Below are positions 44,433-54,673 of a DNA stretch of 64,000 nt, in pieces (position 1 is the first letter of the stretch; every line of letters starts with the position of its first letter). This DNA comes from Thalassia testudinum. Its lineage: Eukaryota > Streptophyta > Magnoliopsida > Alismatales > Hydrocharitaceae. A model generated the notes under the pieces. It saw nothing but the letters and a program-made list of their open reading frames with translations. It made no database searches and was not told the DNA's origin. The position numbers and the translations under genes are program-made. Location: contig JAZHRO010000036.1 in NCBI GenBank assembly GCA_037157565.1, positions 140,980,501 to 141,044,500 on the forward strand, in the 5' to 3' direction.

Positions 44433-46270
44433 TTAAATCAGACTGATGAAGGAATCAATGTAGCCTTCTTTTAGCTATTTAATATATGATCACCATATGA
44501 TCTGATCATCTTAAGAGACCTGCACACTATCATTTAGTGCTCAGGAAGCCTAGGAAATCATTATGTAAACCATTAGATCATTGCAATGGCTTCAAACCAG
44601 CAGGATCTTATTCTCATTCACCATTGCTCTCTATTCAAGCACAACATCAGGAACTGAGCTTCAAATCAGCTATAAGAGAATTAATCAATGTAATTCCAAT
44701 CAAAGTAACCAAATTCCATAATATCAAATCCAAAAATATCCATGCAAATTGAATTTGGTCGATTAAAACGGAATGAAATCACATGATTCAAATAATCTTT
44801 CTATTGGGCTCTCAAATCAAATTAGAATTAAATGACCAAATCAGTTCAAATTCAACATGAGTGGAGGGCCTTTGTGAACAAATGAAATGAATGGGAGGTC
44901 CTCCCTTGTGAAATTCAAGTCATTCTAGATCTGGAAGCTAGGAAGCTTCAGATCTAGAATGACTCAAGTGAATGGGGAGACTTGCGATTAAAATATCGAG
45001 GGAATGAATGAAATGATCATGGAATGAGGGGGAAGCTGTATGATCATGTAAGTGTCAGCGGATTCATCTCCTCTGATCAAAATTTATTAGAGGAGCTGTA
45101 TGTGCACTACACTAATCTATCACTAATCAACTACTGAATCCATGAACTAACGCACTAATTCTACTCTACCAAATCTAAATTACACTATCAACTACTCTAG
45201 AAAGCATGTAAAATCCTAATCAAATCAGATGAATGGGACTTTTGGATCCAAAGCTGACAGCTAAGGAGGAAGAAGGGAGGGAGGTTGTCTCTAGCAGTCG
45301 GAAAGCTCTCTAGTGGAGCTTAGAGTCATCCTCAGGTGCTACGGAGTCCTTAGCAGCGAGGATTAATCATAGGAAGGTGGATTCCACTGCGATGGCAGCG
45401 GAATAGGGGTGTATGGGGAGAGGGAGTTGGAGAGGACGAAGGGATCGCCTTAAGAAATGTAGAGGGGAGGTTGATACCGCGCGCGTGAGCTCAAGGGAGT
45501 GTTTAAGTAGCCATTTCAGTGATTACGGTCACTGTGAGGCTAGGATTAGGCAATTAGGGCATCGATGGTAGTGATGAGCTACGAGGAGGGTGGGAATGTT
45601 GAAAATGAATTTCCACAGCTAGATTGGATCTAGCATGGGTGGTGATTCCACACGCGAAGGCGCTCAGAGGCTCGATGAGAGATCGGCCATCAATCAAGGA
45701 TGCACGCATGCGACGGCTCTGATGAAATGTGTTCTTGAGTGAACAGTGGACCCCCATTGCAGCAAGTATAAAGGGAAAATTACACAAATGCCCTTATAGG
45801 CGAAACGATAGAACATTTTCAAGGAAGCCCATGTGTGGCTGAAAAGTCTTGCAGTGCAGCCCTTGACGATTTATAAATAGGTCCATGCAGCTATCAGAAT
45901 AGTCCCTTGCATGTTTTTATATGAATGAAATGTTAAAGCTTAAAGGACCGAAACGTAATGTCAATAATGATGTCCAAATACAACCAAGTTTTTATTGAAG
46001 CACAATTGAACATTTAGGAAGTTGATTTCACTTTCAATTTGATCTTTGAACCTAAATATGCATTCAATTTGCAATTTGATCATCAAATTACACTTTTGAA
46101 TAGAATATCTCATTTTGTGACCTAATTAAGCATTTTTAACACTGATTTGTTGTTTTAGGCTATTTCTATTAATTCTTACACTTAACCATTTTCATGTGTT
46201 AATTATGTAGTATTTAACCTAGTTTCTAGCTTAACTTGAGCATTTTAGCTATGATGAGCCAACCTCATAA
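44433..46270 (-). other. Right part of the large solo LTR
   Basis: No gene. A segment at 45230-45560 has GGAGG/GAAGG-like content, as around the promoter of related LTRs. The stretch 45860-46270 is A+T-rich and ends CCAACCTCATAA next to GTTCG. Confidence 0.55.
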
Positions 46271-46755
46271 GTTCGCCCTTGTGTTGATCCCATAAAAATA
46301 AAAAGTAGGGAGAAAGCTACCAGTAGAAAAGATAAACCTTTAGGCAGAAATTCTCTTTAAGGTCAGCTAAGTTCGTACAAACTTGAAGTCTGTTCTAATT
46401 ACCAATCAGTGGATCTATCACAGTTTCAGAAAAAGATGGTTACAACTTAGAGTTCTTTTTGAGTCTTAAGTGGGTTGGGTAGCCGTAAAAAGCTTCCCAA
46501 AAACTTTAAACTTAACAATAAAAAAAAAAAGAAAAGAAGAAAAAGAGAAAAAATATTTTCGTTTGAATAAGGTGAGGGCTTGGGCGATCTACATTTTGGC
46601 AAACACCCGGGCACTGTTGAGTCTCTATAGTCCGAGTCTTTAGTAGAAATTTCTTAGTGTTGAGAAATAACTATTGCCCAAGTAATGTGATCCTAATTCT
46701 TTTATAAATAGCATGTAGTTTTGCTAGGGACTAGCAAAAGATAGGTATCAGGGTG
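46271..46755 (+). other. LARD-C 3' region, last part, with decayed polypurine tract
   Basis: It matches LARD-B 54190-54673: GTTGATCCC, AAAGTAGGGAGAAAGCTACC and CACCCGGGCACTGTT. The polypurine region AGCAAAAGATAGGTATCAGG precedes an LTR start that reads TAATG in place of TGATG. Confidence 0.75.
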
Positions 46756-49700
46756 TAATGTGTATACATCTAATTGGCCTAAAATGTCTATTTATTCATG
46801 TTCCTAGCATCATAGAAGTATCATGTATTATAAATATTGCATAAAATGCATCATCATGCATTTAGATTAGTTTGTATAAATTGTATATCAACTCACCTCT
46901 TTTTGCAGTCATAGGATAGGGAGAAATTTATCTAGGCCTCGGATTGAAGATCCAACCGTACGGATCTAATCAGGGTGACGATCGGAATCTAACGCCTCCA
47001 AGATCGTCCCAATTGGACCTCCGTAGCATCATATGTAGTTTGAGGAAGTGAGGAGAGCCTCATCATAAACCCTAACTAGCACAATTTGATCTAAATAAGT
47101 GTGAAAAAGCTCCTACAAAACCTAAAGAAAAGCCTAACTCAGAGAATTCTGAATTGAAGAATAAAACAAGTCATGAGGGGTAAAACTGTAATTTTACCAA
47201 TGTAGTACACAAATAGGGTATCTAAGGGTCTAAACACAGGTTAAATAAGCTTAATAAAGAAGGAAGTGGGATGTTCTGATTTGAAAAGGGTTATAGCAAC
47301 TTCTAAGAATTAAATGACATTCTATAACCCTAAAAATAAACCTGCTTTAATTCATGAGGCTTTAGGTAGGATAAAAATCAACTGAACCCTCTAAAATTCA
47401 TGAAAAAATATTCCCTAGGGTTTAGAACCTTCAATTTGACCTTTGAAACCCACCTTGACCTAAATTCAGAACCATGCCCAAATTTTAACCTAATTTTGGT
47501 TTTAGCGTAAATTGACCAGACAAACGTAGTCAAACCTAAAATTAAATTACACCATTGAATTCCTTAGGTTCAAATTATGCTGGTAAAAAAATTTGGGCCT
47601 AAGAGAAGACCATCTTGACCTACTTTACAAATTGGTCCTCTTGAATTACTTTTTGACCCTTATCTTTTCAAAATCTTGCATTTAGCCCCCTATCTTCCCC
47701 TTCATTCTTTGCAGAACGGCCCTCCCTGCCACCCTGTGCAAGCACCATACCTCCGGCGACCTTGCGTGGAGGATGGCGTTGCTCAGGGTATGGCAACCGC
47801 TCTCCGGAACGAACGGGGGGTTCCCTGCGTCGTCCTCTGTCACAGGGACCCTCCCCTGTGACCTGCGGCTGCCCATGCCTCTCGTGCGAATGCACAAAAG
47901 GCATGGGTCTCCATCTCCAGCCATCTCCGACGAGCTCCCCACGTCGCTGCCTCGAGACCCTCTCCTAGCCAGTGCCTTTATAAGGAGCGGCAGGGGCAGC
48001 CGTCTCCTTCATGGTAGCTTTGGACGAAGAAAACCCCCCTACTTCATCTCCTCTCACTCCAGTCAGACAGCCCAAGCTTCCGACGATCTTTCCTCCTCCT
48101 CCTCATCGCTCTGCTGCCATACCTGCAGCAGAGCTCACTCTGCCTCGTCTTCCCACGCCAGGCCGCACTAGCTGGCGTCTACAGATCCTCGTCGTTACTC
48201 CTCTTCTGGGCACCTTCGTCCCCAGCTCCAGCAGGCACGCGTCGGGCATCTTCCTTTCCCTCTTCGTCGATTAAGTAGGTAAAAACCTTCCTCTTATTCT
48301 CCCCTTAATTTTCCTCTATTAAATTGGCACTTTAGAACCCTCGACTGCCACGACCACCTCCATCTGCTCCACCTCCGGCCACCATTTCCGACGAGATCGC
48401 TCCACCTCCACAGGCCATCCCACCCCTCACTGACAAGCCCAGAAACTCCCCCTCACTCCACTCAAGCGTTTCCCCTATTCCATTCACCGCACCTTCAGAC
48501 CACCCCTCGAACACACCCACCTGCACCTCTACAGTGTGCCCTAGGCACACGGCCACAGCCACTTTCCCGCCACAACGATACCCGCACTGCCTTCGCCGTC
48601 CTCTGGCGAAGCTCCCTGAGTTGTCTGATGTGGCCGTGAGGCCGTCTTCGTGCTTTCATGTCTCGGCCTCCTCTCCGCCATTGACGAACAGCAGGAGCTG
48701 CTTGGCAAGCAGCTCCAGGCCTCTTCAGCACCTGGTGAAGGCTCCAGGCAACGCGGGGTACTTCCGCGAGTGTGCCCAGGCCTTCAATTGGAGGCGTGAA
48801 GCCTTCGCTGCTGCCTAGTTTCCAGCAGCTTCTCGCCTGCGGGCGCGCGAAATAGAGGTAGGACTTTAGTCCCACCTCGGAAGTGTGTGGGCGCACGCCC
48901 ACACATAAATTGAAAAAGTGACATTAGCTGGTCGCCTCCGAATACACATGGGGTGAAGTCCCTCACCTATCCACCGCCCTCGTCCGTGAGCTCATCACAC
49001 GGATCAGGCGTGACCCGACCCGACTCCCTCCTGTGCACTCCTCGCGCACCACCCACGCCGGTGCACCTGGACCTGGGCACGCGATCCGACCCGATAACCC
49101 AGCTCTGGGAGAGCGTACCCAAGAGAGATTTAGAGAGAGAGAGATGCGGGGAGAGGGTAGGGTAGGTTTTGCACTGATCTTGTGTGTGTGTGTGTGCAGA
49201 GAACAGGTGAGGGAGGAAGAAGCAAGGCGTTGCTGAAGAGAAGGAAGGAAGAAAGAAAGAGGAAGAGGAAGAGCAGCGGCTGGGACTTAGCCGCAGAGAG
49301 AAAGAAAGGAGAAGGAAGGAAGGAAAGAAGCTGAAGAAAAGAAAAGAGCAGGGGCACTGTAGCAAGGAGTGAAGTAGAAAGATAGGAGCAGAGGACAGGC
49401 CAGAGAAAAAGAAAGAGAAAAGAGGAGGGAACCTCTGCACAAAAGAAGAAGAAGATGCAGAAGAAAATCAGAGAAGAGAAGAAGAAGGAAGAAGAAGAAG
49501 GACTTAGCAACTGAAGAAAGGAACGAAAGAAAAGGAAGCCTTCACAGCAAAGAAAAGAAGAAGAAGAAAGAAGAAGACAAGCTAAAGAAGAGAGTTGGCT
49601 GAAGAGAAGAAGAGAGAAGAAGAAAAAGCCAAGAAGAGAATTTTTACTCTCTCTTTCTCTCTCTCCTTTGTCTTAATATTTGTAAAACACTATATATTGT

Positions 49701-50766
49701 GAATTCATATGCTTCTGGAATCATAGTTTGCTCCCTAAGTTCGACCTCGGGAAACTTTTAATTCCGAGTAATAAATTGTAAACTGGTAGCAGCTTTTTTT
49801 TTTTAACTACAACGTCTCGAATTTAAAATCAAAGCGACGAGCCTGTAACTAGGAAGATTAGAGGTCAAGGGGCAAGTTGGTGAAAATCCGAACATCAGAC
49901 AATAAATCCAACCACACGGATGAATTTAGATCGATGATCGCAGTCCAATGGCATGAAAATCGGCCCAATCTGACATCCGTAGCACATCTACAAGCATTGG
50001 AGAATGGACGGCCCAAATGGCGTCACATGGTGCCATCCAAGCCTCCCATAGCCACCGATCTCCTTCATCCACACCATAAGAGCTCAACCGTGGATCCAAC
50101 GGTCAAGATGCAGCCACATCACCCCTCAACGCACCACTCACCTCTGAAGGCACGATCAACGATCAATTTGAGACATTGGATGGAAATCCAACAGCCATGA
50201 GCAATGGCACCTTAATTCAAAAACTCAACAATCGGCGACTACAATGCTTTGGGCGAGAGAGGTGTTCACATCCTATAGGAGAGTGCTCGAAACTCAATGC
50301 ACCTCAACTTCTCCGCTGAAGTAAGGTGCAGTGAAATTCAACCACATGATCAAGATCGAGAAGCTGCGGCGACAGTTATGTGGCAGCTCTAGGCATGCTA
50401 GATGAGAGCGTTGAACACACGCGTGAGATCACGTACGATTGCACGTGTGATCGCACGTGGAGGCGTTAATGCGCTGAAGGCGAGATGGTGCGCGATTCGA
50501 GTTGTTGGATCGCGACCGTTGATCCGCGATCCAAAGGCTGAGGAGCAGTGCCTCTTCATTGTAGGTAATGCACGCGCAAACCGACGCCTTCACGTTGTGA
50601 GAAGAAGATCCAATGCTCCTCGACTCTCCACGCATCTTCACTGACCTTTTACTACAGCGATGTATGCGTGTGTCACTAAAGACTTGTATTTAATTTGAAA
50701 GATGTGAAATGCCTCTTTTGCCCCCATATCCTCAATTGTAAACCTGAATCACCCTAAAATGACTCG
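46756..50766 (+). repeat. 3' LTR of LARD-C, split by a solo LTR and cut by a Ty3 insertion
   Basis: LTR parts are 46756-47048 and 49852-50766. They match the LARD-B LTR, including CCAACCGTACGGAT (46953-46966), CCACACGGATGAATT (49911-49925) and GCCCCCATATCC near its end. The sequence stops where Ty3-type LTR sequence starts (TGTTTGTAG at 50767), so its R/U5 part is missing. The frame 50402-50644 is not a gene. Confidence 0.7.
47049..49851 (+). mobile_element. Solo LTR of Athila-like type (2803 bp)
   Basis: Flanked by GGAAG (47044-47048, 49852-49856). Starts TGAGGAGAGCC; the end reads ACTA, so the terminal CA has mutated. TATA (TTTATAAG) at 47977-47984. GAA-rich purine tract 49205-49640, a GT run at 49181-49196, and GTTCGACCTCGGG at 49739-49752. 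It splits the LARD-C 3' LTR. Frames at 47668-49510 are by-products. Confidence 0.85.
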
Positions 50767-50809
50767 TGTTTGTAGTGCTAAGTCGGTGTTTAAAAAGTGT
50801 TGCGTTGTA
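50719..50809 (+). repeat. 91-bp direct repeat, left copy
   Basis: Identical over 91 bp to 56443-56533. It spans the join of the LARD-C LTR with the second Ty3 LTR (at 50767) and ends exactly where LARD-B internal sequence starts. Confidence 0.9.
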
Positions 50810-51628
50810 ACTCAACCGGTAAACCAATCTTAGGAGCCGGTACACACATCCAAACACATAATTGAGTAGAAATCAGATTGGGTAATCATTTGTGTGCCTA
50901 ATTAGGTGGTGCATCAGGCCAGTTGTTTGAGTTGTTTGGGCCGCACCACTTCAAATAAAATCAACTCATCAAGTAGCTGCCAATTAGGTTCAACTCTTAG
51001 GGATCTACCAGGCACTCCACATTCTTTTTAAACTTTAAAGGAAAATATCTTCACCTGTGCTTGCAAAATCTGGTGTGCCAATGAAACTTGATTGAAAACA
51101 CCTAAAGTTGAATCCTAAAAGCTACTAAGCAAGATTTGAACCTTAAAATTCACCACATCAAAAATAATCTTGCTTGAAAACCACTGGTTGTGCACGCACA
51201 CACAAAGCAATCAATCATTAAGGGCACAACCCATTTAAAGGGCCCATCACATTCCAAAGCACATTCAAACCTAGCCCTAAATAAAACAGAGTAGACGTTG
51301 GCCTTAAGGATTGGACTCGCTCTTCAGAACTCAGAACGAGATTATTTTCGATTAGTCTGTTTCTACTGTTCAATCTGATGTCTAGCTAGGGGAGCAGAGT
51401 CAAACGATCGCGGCTGGGGGGTACACTAGGAACCGGAGGTGCAAGACGAAGGAAGAACCTTCTCCCCAGTCCCTCCTTCTAACTGGTTGGATTGAACAGA
51501 CAGAAGTAGATCAAATCGTTCCTTTATCTCAAGACGGGTTTTGAGAGTCTGTAGGTCTGTAGGCTAACCCATTTAAGGAAAGGTTTGATTGTTTGTATTG
51601 CAGGGCACCTTTCTTCCTCCCGTGTCTC

Positions 51629-53422
51629 ATGAATCCTTCCACATATTTCACGCATTCCCACTCTTTCCCTCCTGTTGTAAATTATCCTCAACATGACGAT
51701 TATCCCAACTCGTATTGTAATCGACCATCAGTTAGTTGGGATAATTCGGATTGGGGATGCAATTCCGGACCCCCGTGTTTAGGGTCTAACCCTGAACACT
51801 TTGATTCTCAATTCTATCCTTCTCAGAGTTGCATCGATTATAGATCGTCCTCCTTTCATGAACAACCTAATGCGATCTACAATCAAGAAGGATACACTGA
51901 TCCTTACCCATCCTCTGATTTCACTGCCTTTAGGTCATCTCCATCTTATGAACAATCTGAAATGATCTATTATCAGGATGGGTATAACGAATCTCAATTC
52001 GTTAATTCCTCTACATTGATGTCAAACCCGCCCAACCCTGAACCAACTCATTTGGTTCAGGTTAATCAGGTTCAAGATAGGGTTCTGGCTAACTTGAGGA
52101 ATATCATTCAATCTTTAGAAGTTCAGCCAATACCTTGCATTGAGAGATTGGAGCCCCTGATTGAAATGATTGATGATTTAAACAAGTCTTTGTTGGATTG
52201 GCTCCAGGATGTTAAGGATAAGAACCCGGGTGAGTTTCTACTTGGGAAATTAGCGAAATTGAGGATGAGATTCGTGGTTGCTTTGATTCAATCTTGGAAT
52301 AATTCCCAGGATGAACTCTCTTCAGGAAAGCCAATGACAGAACCCGCTCAGGCACCTGTTGGGGGGGACACGTGTTACGAAGCTGACCAGATTGAATTAA
52401 AACAACCAATTAAGGATGATTTGATTTCTTCACCTGAAATCCCTGAGCCAGGTTACGAGGAAACGTATGTCTCCTTGGAACGCAAAGTGACAAATGATTT
52501 TGGGACATACATTGATACGGATCCTGATGGTGAAGATTCAAGTTGCGAAGTCTCACATGAGTTTTCAGATCACGATTTTTGTGAGACGATTGGGCCTGAG
52601 GAATCTGATAGATCATTTGATAGCCCAATAACTGAGGAAACTGATCTTATTAGGGCACACGATACAGATCCAGAATCGCATTTTCTGGAGGAATTAATTC
52701 AATGCCCTGATTATCAGTTACACCCTGTTGAGCTTATTGATGATTCTAATTCTGAGATAATTAGACCCAAGTCAATTTTGATTTTACCACATCATCTAGA
52801 CTTGGAGATTTCAGACGGGGTGATGAATATACAAGAGGTCATGGAATTTGATATGCCGAATGAGGAGGATAGGAGCTGGGAAATTCTGATTTGGGAAGTC
52901 AATTTTGGAGGAAATGGAAGATTGAGTCGAAGGGTTCCTTTTAAACTGAAACCATCAAATCAGAACCCTTACGACATTTGTTTCGAGGATGTCAAACTCA
53001 AGCACACATTTAACGATTATCCTTTTGAGCTTCAATTCTCTGTAACCCGACATTTTGGCCTTGGGTTGCATCCTCACAAATCGCAGGCCCGACCCCGCTT
53101 GCATTCTGATTTTAGGTTTTGGGTAATTTTTATCCAGAACCTAAGATATTCTCGATTATGGGGTGTGGGTCTGCACCACAATCTGGTCCACATCTGTGGA
53201 CCTCTGCTGACAGGTCAGAGGATTCTTCTGTTTATTCTAATTCTGACCTGCACATGTGAATTCTTCATTTCTTTTCTTTGTATAGTGTGCCTAGCTGAAG
53301 GCACTAAACTCAGCACATATACAGTTCTTTTTCATTTTCATCTCGGAGCGGACCCGATATCCACGCAATTCAGGTGCTTTCTACGCTTTTCCACTCTATT
53401 TTATGTCTTTTTAATACAATGA
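51629..53422 (+). CDS. LARD orphan protein, copy B (597 aa)
   Basis: The frame is open from 51593, but the first ATG is at 51629, in line with LARD-A. From this ATG: residues 1-130 are rich in Tyr, Ser, Pro, Asn and Asp with repeated YPSQS/YNQEGY-like words. Residues 143-229 form a predicted helical block (VQVNQVQDRVLANLRN through GEFLLGKLAKLRMRFVVAL). A PAQAPVGGDT motif follows, then an acidic stretch, then PKSILILP. Next is a block with NPYDICFEDV and GLHHNLVHICG. A hydrophobic segment at about 532-554 could be membrane-spanning. The last residues run into the CAATGAGGACATTGCA block. Unbroken over 597 codons, with conserved blocks shared with copies A and C. Family not recognised; no enzyme or zinc-finger motif seen. 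Confidence 0.65.
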   Translation: MNPSTYFTHSHSFPPVVNYPQHDDYPNSYCNRPSVSWDNSDWGCNSGPPCLGSNPEHFDSQFYPSQSCIDYRSSSFHEQPNAIYNQEGYTDPYPSSDFTAFRSSPSYEQSEMIYYQDGYNESQFVNSSTLMSNPPNPEPTHLVQVNQVQDRVLANLRNIIQSLEVQPIPCIERLEPLIEMIDDLNKSLLDWLQDVKDKNPGEFLLGKLAKLRMRFVVALIQSWNNSQDELSSGKPMTEPAQAPVGGDTCYEADQIELKQPIKDDLISSPEIPEPGYEETYVSLERKVTNDFGTYIDTDPDGEDSSCEVSHEFSDHDFCETIGPEESDRSFDSPITEETDLIRAHDTDPESHFLEELIQCPDYQLHPVELIDDSNSEIIRPKSILILPHHLDLEISDGVMNIQEVMEFDMPNEEDRSWEILIWEVNFGGNGRLSRRVPFKLKPSNQNPYDICFEDVKLKHTFNDYPFELQFSVTRHFGLGLHPHKSQARPRLHSDFRFWVIFIQNLRYSRLWGVGLHHNLVHICGPLLTGQRILLFILILTCTCEFFISFLCIVCLAEGTKLSTYTVLFHFHLGADPISTQFRCFLRFSTLFYVFLIQ

Positions 53423-53968
53423 GGACATTGCATTAGATAGGCATGGGGGGGTGGATATTTATCTTTGAATTCATTCGTCAGCTCCGTAGATTTGTTTTAT
53501 TATTAAAAAAAAAAAAAAAAAAAATCGAAATTAGGAAAGAGAATTTGGGTTTAAGAAAATTTTCGATCTTAAGAAATACTATATTATGGTTTGAACACAA
53601 AGACCCTTCAGGTCTTTGGACTTAATCAGCCTATGTATCCACTAAAATGTGGATTTGTTTTTCGAGTTCTCGCCAACCTGAATTTTATTATAATTGGAGT
53701 AAATAAGTTTGGGTGATAAGTACACGACTTATCAACCCGCCCTCTGATGTGAGGGAATTTTGAGTCTTAAGCATCTACACACTTTCTTTGCACTGACTCG
53801 TTGTTTGGCGATTTTAACGGAAATTGGGTAGCTAATGAACCTTCTAGGGTGATATGGCTGGCAAGTTATCGTGGGTAACAGCCCATAGGTAGGTTGTCCA
53901 GAGCCCAGTCACTGGACCTTTCTCTTTTTGCTGCCTTTAGGTAAATCTTAGACCAGGGAAGCCACCTA

Positions 53969-54003
<35 letters not shown>

Positions 54004-54650
54004 AAAAGGAGAAAAGAACAAAAAGAAATAAGCCACACTTCGCCGCACGAGTATGGCTGGCAAGTTGTCGGTGGTAACAGCTCATCGACCGGTTGTCCAG
54101 AACCCAGCTCAGAAAATGCACTAAAAATTCCCAAAACACTTAGGAAGAAGCGGAGAAGTAGAATAAACCGGGGAGATATACACTGGATTCACCCTTGTGT
54201 TGACCCCGTTAAAAAATAAAAGTAGGGAGAAAGCTACCGGTTGTAAAGATACACCTTTAGGCAGAATTCTTTTTGAGGTCACCTAGAGGCGTAGAAATCC
54301 GAAGTCCGTTTTAATTGCCGGTCAACGAGTCTATCACATCACAATAAGATGCTTAAAACTTAGGGTTCTCATCAAATCTTGGGTGAGTTGAATGGCCGTA
54401 GAAAGCCACTCTTAAACCCTAAAATTTGAAAATCTAAAAAAAAAAAAAAAGAGTAAAAACAGAAAAAGAAAATTTTCTTTGAATAAGGCGAGGCTTGAGG
54501 CGGTCTGCATTTTGGCTGATACCCGGGCACTGTTGTGTCTTTGAAAGTTCAGTTCTTAAGTAGACAATTTCTTAATGATTGAAAATAACTCAGGTCCAAA
54601 TAATCTAACCTAATTCTTTTATAAATAGCATATAGTTTTTGCTAGGGACT
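53423..54650 (+). other. LARD-B 3' region
   Basis: Contains CAATGAGGACATTGCA and GGCATGGGGGGG (53416-53452), an A-run (53503-53523), the hairpin (53712-53739), two ~55-bp motif copies (53853-53907, 54053-54108), a long A-run (53971-54000) and the AAAGTAGGGAGAAAGCTACC block (54220-54239). No gene. Confidence 0.7.
53712..53739 (+). other. Conserved hairpin, LARD-B
   Basis: GATAAGT-ACACG-ACTTATC with flanking GGGT/ACCC. Same as in LARD-C; LARD-A has a different loop. Confidence 0.6.
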
Positions 54651-54673
54651 AGCAAAAGATAGGCATGGGGGTA
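54651..54673 (+). other. Polypurine tract of LARD-B
   Basis: AGCAAAAGATAGGCATGGGG then GTA, directly before the LTR start TGATG at 54674. Confidence 0.8.

Larger units (their letters stand above)
18830..46270 (-). mobile_element. Large solo LTR of Athila-like type, split by a Ty3 element
   Basis: The two outer parts are 18830-22015 and 44433-46270, about 5.0 kb in all. GTTCG flanks it on both sides (18825-18829, 46271-46275). The left end has the LTR-end block with CATTCACTGGGAGG (about 18960), as in the other Athila-like LTRs. The right end resembles the U3 start of that group, but the terminal TG reads TT. No internal genes are seen. A minus-strand TATA-like TACTTAAAC lies near 45510. The 5-kb size is unusual, and a second insertion within 19000-21000 is possible. 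Confidence 0.6.
8278..50766 (+). mobile_element. LARD-C: ancient member interrupted by many insertions
   Basis: I assembled the element from non-contiguous pieces that line up with LARD-B: LTR remnant 8278-8515, decayed ORF 13812-15186, continuation 17903-18829, 3' region 46271-46755 and 3' LTR 46756-47048 plus 49852-50766. Two joins are supported by target-site duplications: GTCTT around 15187-17902 and GTTCG around 18830-46270. A third, GGAAG, surrounds the solo LTR in its 3' LTR. Its own 5' border is lost, and the segment between the 5' LTR remnant and ORF residue ~100 is deleted or replaced at the copia insertion. It is the oldest layer of the nest. Confidence 0.75.

Noticed and set aside
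51593..51628. Start of the orphan protein at 51593
   Set aside because: The first codon is TTG, not ATG; the conserved ATG at 51629 is preferred, or an upstream spliced exon.
53422..53452. Polypurine tract directly before an LTR
   Set aside because: The real LTR starts 1.2 kb downstream at 54674 after a second purine tract; this is an internal conserved block.
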